The notes under the pieces: model-generated
Told to the model about the DNA's origin: nothing
The model's input: only the letters and a program-made list of their open reading frames with translations
Databases searched by the model: none
DNA from: Hevea brasiliensis
Taxonomy: Eukaryota > Streptophyta > Magnoliopsida > Malpighiales > Euphorbiaceae
DNA: 64,000 nucleotides
Assembly (NCBI RefSeq): GCF_030052815.1
Contig: NC_079505.1
Location: forward strand, 64,961,399 to 65,025,398
Direction of reading: 5' to 3'
Made by a program: the position numbers and the translations under genes
Shown here: in pieces, positions 35,967 through 47,900 of the stretch
How the letters are laid out: the number at the start of each line of letters is the position of its first letter
Position numbering within the stretch: position 1 is the first letter of the stretch

Positions 35967-38238
35967 CTCAATTTTTGTGTGCTAGATTTGTCTAGCTCAA
36001 AGTCCTATTTCTCTTGGTACTATTCCCTTCAGTTCATTTTATTAGTCAACCTATAATGTTGACCCTTGATGCACTCTAGGTGAGTCAATTCTAATGTTAC
36101 CAATATGTTACATTTTATAGCCCTTTAGTGTTGGTATATGTTACCAATTTCATTTCCAAGTGTATTTCATTTTATTGCAATTTACCAGATTTCGGTGTAC
36201 GATTTTGACCTAGCCGAACGACCTAGTTCCCTCGGTTTTCGGGTTTCGGTCCAAACTACAAACTTGTAGGTCTATGTCTTATGGAACACGGGGCAAAATT
36301 TCAGGTCATTCTGAGTTATGTAGACCAAGTTATGGTCATTTTACTATTGCTGGTCAAAATGTATCAAAATTGGTCACTTTAGGTCATTTTAGGTCATTTT
36401 AGGTTCGGCCAGTTTTTGGACCCGAACTTGTGCAAGCTTTTTGACTTACTTATGGTCATTTCTGGGCTTGGGTGTCTTCATAAGACTTGTAGATATAGGT
36501 CTTAACTATTCATGGTCAAAATTTCAGGTCAATTGGACCTGTTTTGAGTGAGTTATGGCCTAAAACTAACTGCTGCCCAAATGGTCAGTTTTCAGGCCTT
36601 AAATGCACTAATCCGGATTTGGTCACTTTTTAAGGTCAGTTTCTAGGCAGAATTTTGGCAATATTTCTACATGAAAGTTGGCCTATTTGGTGTCTAGTTT
36701 CATCCCATATTGGCCTCATACCAATTGGGTTCATAGTTTGGCACTTATGGCCTAATTTAGGTGCTGCCTTCAATACACAACCTGCACAAAGCACATACAC
36801 TCCCAATTTGATGTTCCTTCTCCTCCTCATTACTACAATATTCAATCAACAACACTTCCATACATATATTGTACACCATTCCAGCAACAATTCTGGGCAG
36901 AATATTCAAGTGCTCAATGCACACAATTCATCATTAAGTTCAACATTCACTTCAACCAAAATTCAACATATCTCAATGTCAATATTACACATACACTTCA
37001 ACATAATCATACTTCAATATCACTTACATTTGCTGCCCACAATTTATCATTAGCTTATATCATTAATAACTACATGTTCACACACAATTTCATGCTATTA
37101 GGGGCTGCCAAACTTGGCAGTTTGCTCAAGGCATCAAAGTTCCATTTCACACCCTTAATTCAAACACTACATGCATATACTTAGATACAAACTTACTACA
37201 ACTTTCATTTGAATTAATCAACCTTCATTTCCATTCATTAGAAGTAAAAATAACTCAAGCTCAACAAAGGTTCATGGCTGCCCAAAAATGAAGCAACAAT
37301 ACAAGTCTCCAATAATTGTTTCAAACCATAATTTAAATTTCTTAATTTCAATCAATTCAAGTCCTATCACTTCCCATACATATACCCATATCAAACATCA
37401 TCTTCAAACTCATCTACATCATTTAAACACATCAAAATCCCATGAATTTCTTGGCTGCCGAAATGAAGTGCTCACAAAATGTACATTAATTTATTCAATT
37501 TCTTCACAAATCAACTCACCCAAAGCTCAAAACAAGATCTAATGAAAGAAAATGGGGAGATTAAGCACTAACCTTAATTCAAGAACTTTCCAAGCTTGTG
37601 AAACTTCAAAAGTTTCCTTTCTTTTTGCTACCTATAGCTTTTCCATGATGTGAGGATCATTTTTCATGGAGGAAGCTTGAAGAAATAATGGCTTAAAGGT
37701 AGGGGAATGGAGCTTGAACATGGGGCGGCCATGGAGGAAGTTTAAAGCTCCAATTCGGCCATGGGAAGGGTGAGTAGAGAAGATGATGAAAAATGGACTG
37801 ATTAGTGTCCTTATGTGCCTCAAATAGTGCCACCTAACCCCACTAACTTAGATTAACATTTTAATAATCCAAAGTTTCATAATTCAATTTAATCCCCCCA
37901 TATTTTCCCTAATTTTCATTATACATTTAATTTCCTTTTTTATGGGTTTTTCAAAATTTAATACTACTTATTTTTAATGGACATTTATGTTAAAAGTCAA
38001 CTCTAGGTGTCAATTGACCAAAATGCCCCTCTTCGGGTCAAGTTCGGACTTTTTCGGTAACACCGATTTACTCCTTGTACCGCCGATTTCTTTAATTTTT
38101 ATTTTTCATTTATACTAACTTTCTAATTTTTCTTTGACATTTTCAATGTCAATTACATCTCAGTAAACCTTTAATTATGTCTCGAAAATATTTCTCGGGG
38201 TTTCCAGCATCCAGGGTTAGTCAACGATCCTCGCCGTA

Positions 38239-38286
38239 ACTTCCTGGTGCAGTCACCCATCGCTACGGGTTTGGCTCGTTTAACTT
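38239..38286 (-). promoter_or_regulatory. 5S rRNA-like block in SOLO-3
   Basis: The sense strand has AAGTTAAACG, AGCGATGGGTGAC and AGGAAGTT in 5S order, about 183 bp from the LTR start. Confidence 0.6.
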
Positions 38287-39833
38287 AGTCACATTTTCTC
38301 TCTTTCATTTTTGTTTGATTTTTCTTGTATTTTCTTTTTTTTTATTTCATCATTATATGTCTATTCACTATCACCGAAGTGTAGTTCCAGACATCCTGAC
38401 TTGCCTAGACTGTTATTTGACTACTGGAGCAATAGAACGTACAGAACACGTATAAGGAGGATGTTACAGTAACATCCCTCACCCGTCTACAGTGAAGCTG
38501 AGCAAGGCATGTCACACAGTGTGCCAGAGCACCTTATCTTAGCTTATCAAAATTTTTCGTTACTTATTTTATTGATTAAAATGACCTTTATGTGAAATTT
38601 ATATCATATAAGTGATTTAATGAAATTTTTATTAATTCGGAGTTTCCGCAAATTTTATAGAAAATCCAACAGAGTGCCGGCTATAATTTGGAAAAACAGT
38701 TCTTGTACACGTGAAAAGAAAAACATTCCTAATATATTTTAAATATCCACATCTCCAGTAAGAATCAACTTGTCTCAATATTTCAAGTTCAAACTCATAT
38801 ATTTCATTCATAACTTCATTTTATCCATCTCATCATTTCATATGTCAATGTATTTCAATTCCATATTCATTTATACAAATTCATTCATACTTATTATGTA
38901 GATCACAATTCTCAATCTCATTAGTTTACATAATTTGTAAACTAATTACATAAATTCATAATTTACATGATATACAAATTAATTACAATTTTCTAATTTA
39001 CATTACAACATAAGAAATAATTATAATGCACAAAATACATAATATGACTAATGTGAGCCCTATCTACATGCATCTTTCGTACCTGCGCGAGGAAACAAAT
39101 CTATCATGCTAAGCATTGCTGCTTAGTGGTGCAATAATATAACAAAGAAATAATATATAAATAAAGATAGAAATAAAATATAATTCGATAATTAAGATTT
39201 ATAATTAATTTAATTTTATTTGAAATTTCTAATATTAACCATCCTTTATCCTGCTTTGTTTTTCTTTGGAGGTGCTTAGTTCATAAATTTATAGTAATAA
39301 TGTACAATATAAAAATAATCTAAATATTAAATTTATGCTTATATCATTATGTAAGTCACATTTGTAATGTTTATTTAAATTATAATTCTTTTGCTAATCT
39401 TTTTATCACTTCCTCAATACTTTCTAGGTTGTCTTAAATTATTTCATAAAACTTAAAATTTTTAGAACTAATCTAGTTCATTTCAGGTCCTTTTAATAAA
39501 CAAATTTTTAGAGCTAATCTAATTTATTTCAGGTCTTCTTACTTATTTATTTAATTTCTAATATTTTTAATTGCTAATATTCTTAACTTATTTCAATAAA
39601 TTTTACTGCCCAACTAACCTATGGTATGCTGACTAAACTGGATAAACAGATCCTAGGCACTGGACACCGTGGTGTCTTGGGCCGTCATACCATGGGACGT
39701 GAAATACAGAATGTCAACCACGTATGCAATCAATATGGCTAAAAGCCATAATAACAGATAATCAGATAATCAGGCATATAAGCCAGAAATACAGGCATAA
39801 AGCCTTACGTAGTACTGCTAAAACGATATCTTA

Positions 39834-39845
39834 TTGGCATGCCAA
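39834..39845. repeat. 12-bp palindrome TTGGCATGCCAA (SOLO-4)
   Basis: Perfect palindrome. The neighbouring 39735-39815 has GGCTAAAAGCC and GGCATAAAGCC hairpins. Confidence 0.7.
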
Positions 39846-42207
39846 TCTATCTAATATGATACACGTGTCTAGGCAATACAAGGGCACATAGTACCATTAG
39901 GTGTTCATAAATTTCATTATTTCCTTATATGTTCTAATTATAATTTCTAACATTTTAATCTTTTTCATAATAGAAACATAAATCTCCAAGTCTAATATTT
40001 ACCTAATTTATGCATTCATCATAATTTATATATCCATTATATTATCCATATGGATCACAATTCAAAACAATGGTTCTCATGTACCATTATACTCAAAATA
40101 TTTTTCTTTTTCTCATTTATACATTTGAAAATCTACTTATGTAATTATAAATTTTATATTTCAAGTTGAATTACGAATATTTTATGAATTTTATTTGTGA
40201 TGGGCATATAAGCCCTAACTACCTATTCACATTAATTAGGTGACTTACTTTTCATGTTTCAAGCAATCCATGAACATTTCATGGATTTCAAATTTATGGC
40301 CTTAATTTCCCTCTAACAATTTTGACTAAGATGCATAGTCCACACTTGTGATACAATTCTAAGCATTTAAGCTTAGAATTGATTCTAGGTCTTCATCTTA
40401 ATTTGCTAATCATTTTGATTACTATTCATCTTACTAGTCAACCAAAATGTTGACTTTTTCATACTTAATGGACATGTTAATTCTAATTACACCAAGATCC
40501 CATATTTTGAGTTTTACATTTATTAGTATTAATTGCCAATTACAATTTAAAGTCTCCTAGATGCATTTCCAACTTTTCAGTTTTTATTACCTAAGTTTAC
40601 TATTCCATTGGACAATTCTACAATGGAAACTGGGCTACTTTTCTCCATCAAAGTTGTTCCTTAGTGTGTCGAGTTTAATTTCCTTTTTGAATTACTCTAC
40701 TCGGAGTTTTTTAGCTCAAGTTATGATCAAATTACCATAACTGGCCGGATTGGTTCTAATTCAGATTTTCTGAGCAAATTTGGTTCTGCCAGATTTAGTG
40801 TCCTAACTTGGACTAGCAATTTAAATTGGTTAGGGTTGGAATTTGAGTTTCTGTTCTTCATGAAAGTTATTATACATTGTCTAAACTTTTCATTGATATA
40901 AAATTCAGGTCAATTGAACATTTCTACACTGAGTTATGACTATTTGAACAAATACTGTTCATTTGGTTATTTTCCAGGGACAGCTTATGTGTTACCCGGA
41001 TTGAGGCAATTTTTAGGCTAACTTATGTTGGTTTTATGGGCAGGCTCCCTTCACCAAAAATGTTGCATTATGTGTCTAATTTTATCTCCAATTGGCCTTA
41101 CACCAATTGAAGCTACATAACTCAACTTATTACTACCCAAATCCACTAGACTCAAGGTCCAGAATTTCTAGCAAAATGGCAGCCTACCCAATCTATAATT
41201 CAATCTCACAACTAATGCCAATTTAAGGTAAAAAAACTTCAAATAGTCACTAATTGACCTTAATAATGTTAATTCATCAATAATTTAACAAAACCCCCAA
41301 ATTTTCACCAAAATCCTAACTTCAAATTTCCAATTTAAGGCATACACACACCAAACTCATACCAATCACTTTATCCATCATTCATACTCATCAATAACAT
41401 AAATAAACCACTTAATTTCAGCAAAAACCAATAATTCTCAAACTTTCTCATGGCTGCCAAAATTTAGAGGTTCCATTCACTCATAGTTTTCTTTTGATTT
41501 CATGCAATTTTTACTTGATTTAGCATGCTTACAAAGATTAAAGAAGGAAAAGAACTTGTTTAGTGCACTAACCTTGAATTGGCTACTCTTTGGGCTTGTT
41601 ACAACTTCAATTTTTCTTCAAATTTCTACTGCCTAAAGCTTCCTTAAAGTGCAAGGTTAATTTTTTGTGAAGAAAGCTAGGGTTTTTATGGTAGAATTGC
41701 AAGGGATATAAAGCTTTGAGAAGGCTCTAATAATGGAAGGGTTTAGGGAGTTTCAGCCAACCTTAGTTGAAGAAGAAGATAACTGATTTTATTTGTTTAT
41801 TTATCCTCTTTTTATTTGTTTTAAGTGTGCTTGTTGTATTTTGATTGGTTGGGAATTTTAATTGCATCATCATGGCATCATGCATATGTCATTTTTTATT
41901 TTTCTTTCTTCTTTCTTTAACTCATTTCTAATTAAATTTTTACCAATATTTATTCATATTTTAAAATATTAACCTCACTCACTTAAATGGACAAGTTGGT
42001 CAAAAATCGTCTCTGAAGGCAAAATGACCAAAATGCCCTCCGTTTAGCTTAACGAGCTAAAATTATCTGTACCAATTGATTTAATTTTCCTTGTATTTTC
42101 TTAACAATCTATTGTCATCAAACCCTCAATAACTCTTCCCTTGAGTCCCAAAAATTATTTTACAGGGTTTTCCCACAGGTATAGGGTCGACAACTATCTT
42201 CACAGTC

Positions 42208-42253
42208 ACTTCCTGTTAGGGTCACCCATCGCTGTAGCTCCGACTCATTTAAC
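42208..42253 (-). promoter_or_regulatory. 5S rRNA-like block in SOLO-4
   Basis: The sense strand has GGTTAAATGAG, ACAGCGATGGGTGACCC and AGGAAGT, 171 bp from the LTR start. Confidence 0.62.
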
Positions 42254-42424
42254 CTTTCTCCATTTCATTTCATAAATTTTTCTTTAATTTTTCTTATCAT
42301 TATTTAAGTTATTTATGACTCATCACTCTAGTTTAAATATAGTTCCAGACATTCTGGCTGTCCGAACCTACATTAGTCACCGGAACAGTAGAATGTATGG
42401 ATTATCTAAAGTGAGGATATCACA

Positions 42425-43853
42425 AAAGTAAAAATAGAGAGATTAGAAAAAGACAGCATTAGGGAGAATGTTGTCATGGTGTAGGACTTAGTAGGGCAGA
42501 ACTCAGAGCAGGTCGTAATTGATGTAATGTTAGGAGGCTAAACCTGGAGTAGGATCTGGATTAAACTTTGTCTGTTTTCTATCCCTAAGGTAAAATAAGG
42601 GGACAATGGGATAAGAATCGTTGACAGTATGAGGAAAGTTAGGTGAGATATGCAACCAAAGCAGGTAGTAGCTATAGGGTGTTCTGTAATAACTTAAACT
42701 ATCTTATGAGATAAAGAAGTGAAGTCAGTAGGCAGTAAGTTGAATAAAACTCAACCTAATGGATTTGAATATGCCTAATGGGATAAAGGAATGAGGGATA
42801 ATGGCATAGAGGTTTAATATTAGAATTCAGAATGGTGAGACCTAGAGTCTATAATTGGAGTTGGGCAGATATTTTTAGTGTAACCAATAGAATAATTACG
42901 TAAGAAAATATGAATAATAGTACAATAATATGTAGCAGAATGGCAGTAAAGGTCAGGATAGGACAAGATAGGTATAGATGTAATTACAAGTTATCAGGAA
43001 GTATATGGATTAGAGGAGTGATTGCTAGTAAGATGGGAATAGATCTGAAAGAATCTGTTAGAGCTTTAACTTCCAGAATATAACCAAGTATAAGGGGCAT
43101 TAGACAAATAATTATAAGTATGGAGGACAAATGGAGAATAAAAAAAAATTGTAAATTCTAAGATGATATGTCACATGGGACAACAGTATAACAAAGGGTA
43201 GGTGTAGCTGTTATCTTATAGAAGAGCATAATAACTGCTAAGAGATGATAAGATTTGTAAAAGAGGATTAAGAGATACAGGTAGATATGAGAATGAAGTT
43301 TGGAAAGCTATAAACAATAGATGTGGCTATATCAAGAAGAATGAATGCATAAAGTATCTTGTCTGGGATTGTGGTACAACACATATTTCTTACTACTATG
43401 ATAGCTTAGGCAAAATTTATAGGTTCAAGGATACCTATCTAACCATGAAGAGCTTTTCCTTACAAAGGATAGTAGGGAATGATAATATTTTGATAGTCAT
43501 ATTATGAATGAGGTACAAGAAGAATCATCTAAGGTGAATGGTCTATGTTCCATAATATTAGTGGTAGGTTAGTATTATAGTATGATATTATGTAGTGGAT
43601 GTGCTAGAGTTAAAATTTTGGAAGTAATGGAGTTAGCGATAAAGTTAGGATTAAGAAGTAAAAAGGTTACAATTAACGCTTATGGGTTGGATATCGTTAA
43701 AAAAAAGGCACAAAGTGATAAAAGAAAAAAAGAAATGGTATGAAAGGAACACTAAGGGATGTTTAGGACAAGTTATAACAAAATGGTAGGTTCAAGGGGG
43801 CGATGGAGCCTCGATCGAAGTACCAATGTTTAAGGAAGTACATCAGATAGTAA
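42425..43853 (+). mobile_element. Element D internal region, part 2 (non-coding)
   Basis: Continuation of 32039-33900 after SOLO-4. AT-rich, purine-biased on the plus strand, no usable ORF and no protein similarity recognised. It ends abruptly at the Cassandra-like LTR (43854). No 3' LTR of D is seen. Confidence 0.5.
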
Positions 43854-44176
43854 TGTAACGGTCAGGCTCCAACCACTAGAGGAATTGTCCGCTTTGGCCA
43901 TAAGCCTCACGGTTTTATCCCATCGGTAGAATGGAAAACTTTCTAGGAGGTCACCCATCCTAGGATTTCTCTTAAGCAAGCACGCTTAACCCTGGAGTTC
44001 TTCCAACTCTCCAGGCCATTACACCAAAAGGTGCCTCTAGTGATTAGTTCCCCCATTTTATATATCATTACTTTCCACTCCTAATATGATGTGGGACGTG
44101 TTTCCCATCTTTCAGATAGCTTTTCGCCTTGTCCAACGGAATCACTGGGGCACTGCCTTAGGGGCTTTATGGCCCA
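43854..44176 (-). repeat. Cassandra-like LTR, left unit (minus)
   Basis: The plus strand starts TGTAACGGTCAGGCTCC, and the unit's 5' end is near 44176. It acts as the 3' LTR of a minus-strand element whose short internal part is 44177-44230. The 5S segment lies about 176 bp from its 5' end. Confidence 0.75.
43934..44000 (-). promoter_or_regulatory. 5S rRNA-derived segment, left Cassandra LTR
   Basis: The sense (minus) strand has GTTAAGCGTGCTTG, TAGGATGGGTGACCTCCT and AGAAAGTT, matching the 3' half of plant 5S rRNA with few changes. Box A, intermediate element and box C are all recognisable. Confidence 0.88.
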
Positions 44177-44230
44177 CCAGCTTTTGCCACAAGTGTCCTC
44201 ACTTGTCACACCGTACTGAGGGAGCTTTCG

Positions 44231-44242
44231 GCTCTGATACCA
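44231..44242 (-). other. Primer binding site of the minus-strand Cassandra unit
   Basis: The plus strand GCTCTGATACCA is TGGTATCAGAGC on the sense strand. The LTR 3' end expected to its right is replaced by the 5' start of the inverted right LTR (TATAACCC). Confidence 0.85.
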
Positions 44243-44244
44243 AT

Positions 44245-44568
44245 TATAACCCATAAGGCCCTAAGGCAATGCCCCAGTGATTCCATTGGATGCGGTGAAA
44301 AGCTCCCTAAAAGATGGGAAACACGTCCCACATCAGAATGGGAGTGGAAATTAATGATATATAAAATGGAAGAACTAATCACTAGAGAAGCCTTTTGGTG
44401 GAATTGCCTGGAGAGTTGGAAGTACTCCAAGGTTAAGCGTGCTCAGTTGAGAAAAATACTAGGATGGGTGACCTCTTGGGAAGTTCTCCATTCCACCTAT
44501 GGGACAAAACCGTGAGGCTTCAGGCCAAAGTGGAAAATGCCTCTAGTGATTGGAGCCTAACCGTTACA
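44245..44568 (+). repeat. Cassandra-like LTR, right unit (plus)
   Basis: 324 bp, from TATAACCCATAAGG (probably an original TGTAACCC) to AACCGTTACA, inverted relative to the left unit. It has TATATAAAATGG near 44352 and a 5S segment about 178 bp from its start. It is followed at 2 bp by a primer site and gag leader, so it sits exactly where element E's 5' LTR should be. Confidence 0.75.
44421..44489 (+). promoter_or_regulatory. 5S rRNA-derived segment, right Cassandra LTR
   Basis: Contains ACTCCAAGGTTAAGCGTGCT, then ATACTAGGATGGGTGACCTC, then TTGGGAAGTTC, i.e. plant 5S rRNA from about the middle to box C. The 5' half of 5S is not recognisable, so it is not a 5S gene. Confidence 0.9.
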
Positions 44569-44570
44569 AT

Positions 44571-44581
44571 TGGTATAGAGC
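44571..44581 (+). other. Primer binding site of element E
   Basis: TGGTATAGAGC, the initiator-Met site with one base lost, preceded by the usual AT spacer after an LTR ending GTTACA. The gag ATG is 112 bp downstream. Confidence 0.75.
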
Positions 44582-44692
44582 ACAGTTTAGGCATTTCTGG
44601 GTTTAGATAAAGTCTATACCATGCATTGCATTTGTAAGTGTTGAGGTGACACTAATGCAGATTTGTTTGTTTTTTATTATTTTGGTTAGGAT

Positions 44693-44918
44693 ATGGATCT
44701 GGCATTACAGAAAGCCATAAAGGAAGAGGTGGAGATGCATGCTCCACCCATGGCTGAAGCTGGAGGCAGGGGAGAACCTGCACCACTCGCACAAGAGGCA
44801 CCTGTACAGCCTCAGCAGGCCCTATTTCAGCAAATGGCTGAGTTTTTCAAATAAATAACTGGGGCCCTTCCACCACCTCAGCAGTCATCCCAAAAGTCCC
44901 ATCTGAAGAAGTTAAGAA
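44693..44918 (+). pseudogene. gag N terminus of element E
   Basis: ATG at 44693, reading MDLALQKAIKEEVEMHAPP, then a Pro/Gln/Ala-rich stretch and QQALFQQMAEFFK, the same arrangement as the gag N termini of A and F. A TAA follows FFK (near 44851), so the frame is broken. The reading is cut at 44918 by element F and resumes at 59505. Family role: structural shell protein of a Ty3/gypsy element. Confidence 0.8.
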
Positions 44919-47900
44919 TGTCACACCTTACCCCTCTGTAAGGCATAACTTGATCCCATAGAATACCTAATGAACTACCGAACTTCACCTACCGATAACT
45001 CATTAAGTACCCTACAAGGGATTTTTAAACAATTTTCTTACTTTTTGGAAGTGGTGAGCAGTTTCTAATAGGTATTAAAAACATTTAATTAGACTTTGAA
45101 AACTAGTTAGAATTTTTGTCCATTTTCATTTGTCCGCAAATTTTGAAAAAATTTCGGCAGAGTGCCGCCTGTATTTTAATAAAATAGTTCTTCAAAAACC
45201 TGTAAAAACACTTCCAATGATTCTTTTTCATCAAACTCACTACTACCTCAACACAATTCAATATCATTTCTCAATTCAATTGTCATAAAAAATAGTACTC
45301 AATAATTCCATTCATATTTCATTATAGTAAATTCACTTTACATTAATCAACCAAACTTTACATTTACAAATCCAAAATACTATTATTGCAAACTCTATAC
45401 AACTACTCATGACCAGTTATTACATGTACATACATTTTCATACATCAAAATAAATATTACAAACAGGGTATAAAATATACCCGACAGAACTTCAGGAAAG
45501 GTGGCTTCAAGATCTTCAGCAGCTCACTCTGCTGCTCCTCTAGTCTTTATATCTGCGACAGCAATAATAGCCATCGTTGAGTATTATGACTCAGTGGTGT
45601 ACAACATACTAAAATAACATTTATGCATAATTCAAATCACATTTATTCAAATATTGAACTGAATATGAAAAATAGATACAAAACATGATTTATAAAATTT
45701 TAGTCCAAACAATTTCATTTAGAAAGTCTCAAAACAATTTCATAAAAACACATAGTTATATCATGCCATTCGAAACATATTCATCTCAATAGCCAGAGGC
45801 TTATGAGAAATCACAATGCTAGCTAGCTCAAACTATGGGTACCCATTCAATTTCTTCCTCTACTAGCACACACCTCAACACTTCAGCCAGAGAGGGAATC
45901 AAAATTTGAAACTATTTCTTCCCACTACTCATGCTAGTGAGGTATTCAAATATATGGTCATGACACTGTGGTTTCAAAACTGTCTTAGCAATTTACTAAA
46001 TATTTATTGCCATTTCAAACACATACAAGTAAACTTTCAATAATTTAAGTCAAAAGCATAATAACCATTTCAATACAATTGAGTCACAATTTAATATCTC
46101 AATTCATTCAAAACAATTTACAGAAGAAAACTTATAGAAATTCTATGTTGTGCACAAACCTTATACGAGTCACCTCTTGGCCTTGACTCGATGCTTCGGG
46201 TTCTTTTTCGGTATTCTTTTTGACTGAAACACACACAATTTCACAGTGTTTCAGTATCATATTTTATCATAAATCCAAAAATAATTTCAAATCTATTTAT
46301 ATCTAACTTTAATATGCTTAACTTGACGTTCTTTAAAATTTGTATTTCGGGGTTACTATTCACAATACTATTCAAGTCAGTTTGTTAACTTTCTAATGTT
46401 TAATAGGTATGAGAATTCTAATTTCACCCACATACTACATTTTGGTTACATAATTTGTTGGTTTTGGTTATTTTCTCAAACTTCAAGTCTCTTAGGGACA
46501 AATTTCAAATTTTCAGTTTTGGTGTTTAGTTTTGCACTATTCCATTGGTCATATTGCTGTGGAAATTTGACTAAGTTTTCCTCATAGAAGTTGTTCTTTG
46601 TTATCTTAAATTTATTTCTCTTTTTGAATCACTCCATTTAGAGTTTTGTAGCCCTAGTTATGGCCATTTAAACATGGCTGGCCGGATTTGGTGTTACCCA
46701 GAATTCTAGGCAAATTCTGGATTTTGGCAATTTTTTTATAGTTAACTGCAGGTGGATTTTCAAATAGGTTATGGTCAAAATTTGGATTTGTTTTCTTTAT
46801 AAAAGTTGTAGGGCTATGTCTCAGCTTTCTACTGGTAAAAATTCAGGTCATTTAGACCTTCCTAGACCAAGTTATGGTCATTTACGTAACTACTATTCAT
46901 TTGGTCATTTTTGTACAGGTCAGTTTGCCAATTATGGATTTGGCCTAATTGTTCACTAAGTTATGGTCATTTTCTAGGCATGATTCCTAAATGAAAAATG
47001 TGTCATTTTGTGTCTAGTTTCATTCACAATTGGCCTCACACCAATTGGGTTGGTAAATTTTTAGTTTGAGTCCCTAAAAAGGACCTATGTCAAGCTGCCT
47101 GCAGATTGACCCTCACCAATCCGAATTTAAACTTATTTCCAACAATTCATTCACACCAAAAATGGTCACAATTGACCATTTCTTAAATTAAATAAGGTCA
47201 ATAACATCATTTGGCCAATTCTCAAATTTTTCTTCAATTTTTCACATGTTCAAATCCCTAGCTACACATAAACTTTAACCTAATGCAATTTAAAGTGTGT
47301 ATTCATGTTCTATACACCTAATTCACCTCAAATAACCATTCAAAACCATCAAACTCATTCATATCAAACCCTAACCCTAGCTGGACGAATTTCTATTTGG
47401 TCCCTCAACAATTATTTTTTGTTTGGATTTAAGTTAAAATCTAAGTTAACTAAACTAAAACATAATCATTTAACTACAAATTTTCAAGTTTAGATTACTA
47501 ACCTTCTGTGAAGCTTTTCTATCCTTTTAATTCTTCAAAATTTCTTCTCTTTCTTGTGCCCAATCTCTTGTCCAAGCTTGATTATCAAAGTTTTGTTGAG
47601 AGAGCTATGAATTTTAAGGTGAGAATTTAAGGTTTGTAAGAGCTTTTAGGTTCATCAATGGTGGAAAGAAAATAAATAAAAGGGAGAGAGGAAAGTGACG
47701 CGAAACAATAGAGAAGATAACTTTTAAATTTTGTTTTTATCCTTTGTTTGACTTATTAAAATAAATAAATTAAATGGTAATTTATTTATATGGTTATGCT
47801 CATGTCATGTGGTGATGTCATTAATCTTATTTTCTTTTCTTTTCTTTTTCCTTTCTTTTTCCTCACTTCTTTAATTTAATTCTATATTTCAAAATTTTCT

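Larger units (their letters stand above)
33907..38468 (-). repeat. SOLO-3: solo LTR, group II, longest in window
   Basis: 4,562 bp, starting TGTAACACCCTCACCC and ending GGATGTTACA on the plus strand, with the duplication GTAAC (33902-33906, 38469-38473). Terminal palindrome CTACAGTGTAG at 33925-33935. It is longer than its relatives partly because of a duplicated module at about 35632-36020. Plus-strand ORFs at 36655 and 37288 are low-complexity and not considered genes. Confidence 0.9.
33901..42424 (-). repeat. SOLO-4: solo LTR, group II, interrupted at its 6th base by SOLO-3
   Basis: LTR sequence is 33901-33906 plus 38474-42424 (about 3.96 kb), flanked by the duplication AAAGT (33896-33900, 42425-42429). 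Only TGTAAC of its plus-strand left end lies before SOLO-3; the remainder resumes ATCCCTCACCCG at 38474. The right end is decayed (GGATATCACA). Sense orientation is minus. It carries TTGGCATGCCAA at 39834 and a 5S-like block at 42208. Confidence 0.88.
43854..44568. mobile_element. Cassandra-like TRIM with 5S-bearing LTRs in inverted orientation
   Basis: Two ~323-bp LTR-like units, each carrying a 5S rRNA-derived segment, are separated by 54 bp and an initiator-Met primer site. This matches the known Cassandra miniature retrotransposons in LTR size, 5S content and primer type. In Cassandra the LTRs are direct repeats; here they are inverted (TGTAACGG at 43854, CCGTTACA at 44568). The flanks AGTAA and ATTGG do not match, so this is not a simple insertion. 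The right unit runs into element E's primer site and gag. Confidence 0.8.

Noticed and set aside
36655..37542. Plus-strand ORFs of 84-132 codons in SOLO-3
   Set aside because: Antisense to the LTR, low-complexity Ile/His/Asn-rich composition, no counterpart in related LTRs.
44206..44430. 74-codon minus-strand ORF across the Cassandra-like junction
   Set aside because: Spans primer site and LTR; no protein similarity recognised.
44421..44489. A functional 5S rRNA gene
   Set aside because: Only the 3' half of 5S is recognisable and it sits inside an LTR; an identical arrangement occurs in inverted copy at 43934-44000.
46396..46587. 63-codon ORF identical in product to 57538-57729
   Set aside because: The two LTRs of element F, antisense; identity reflects recent common origin, not selection.
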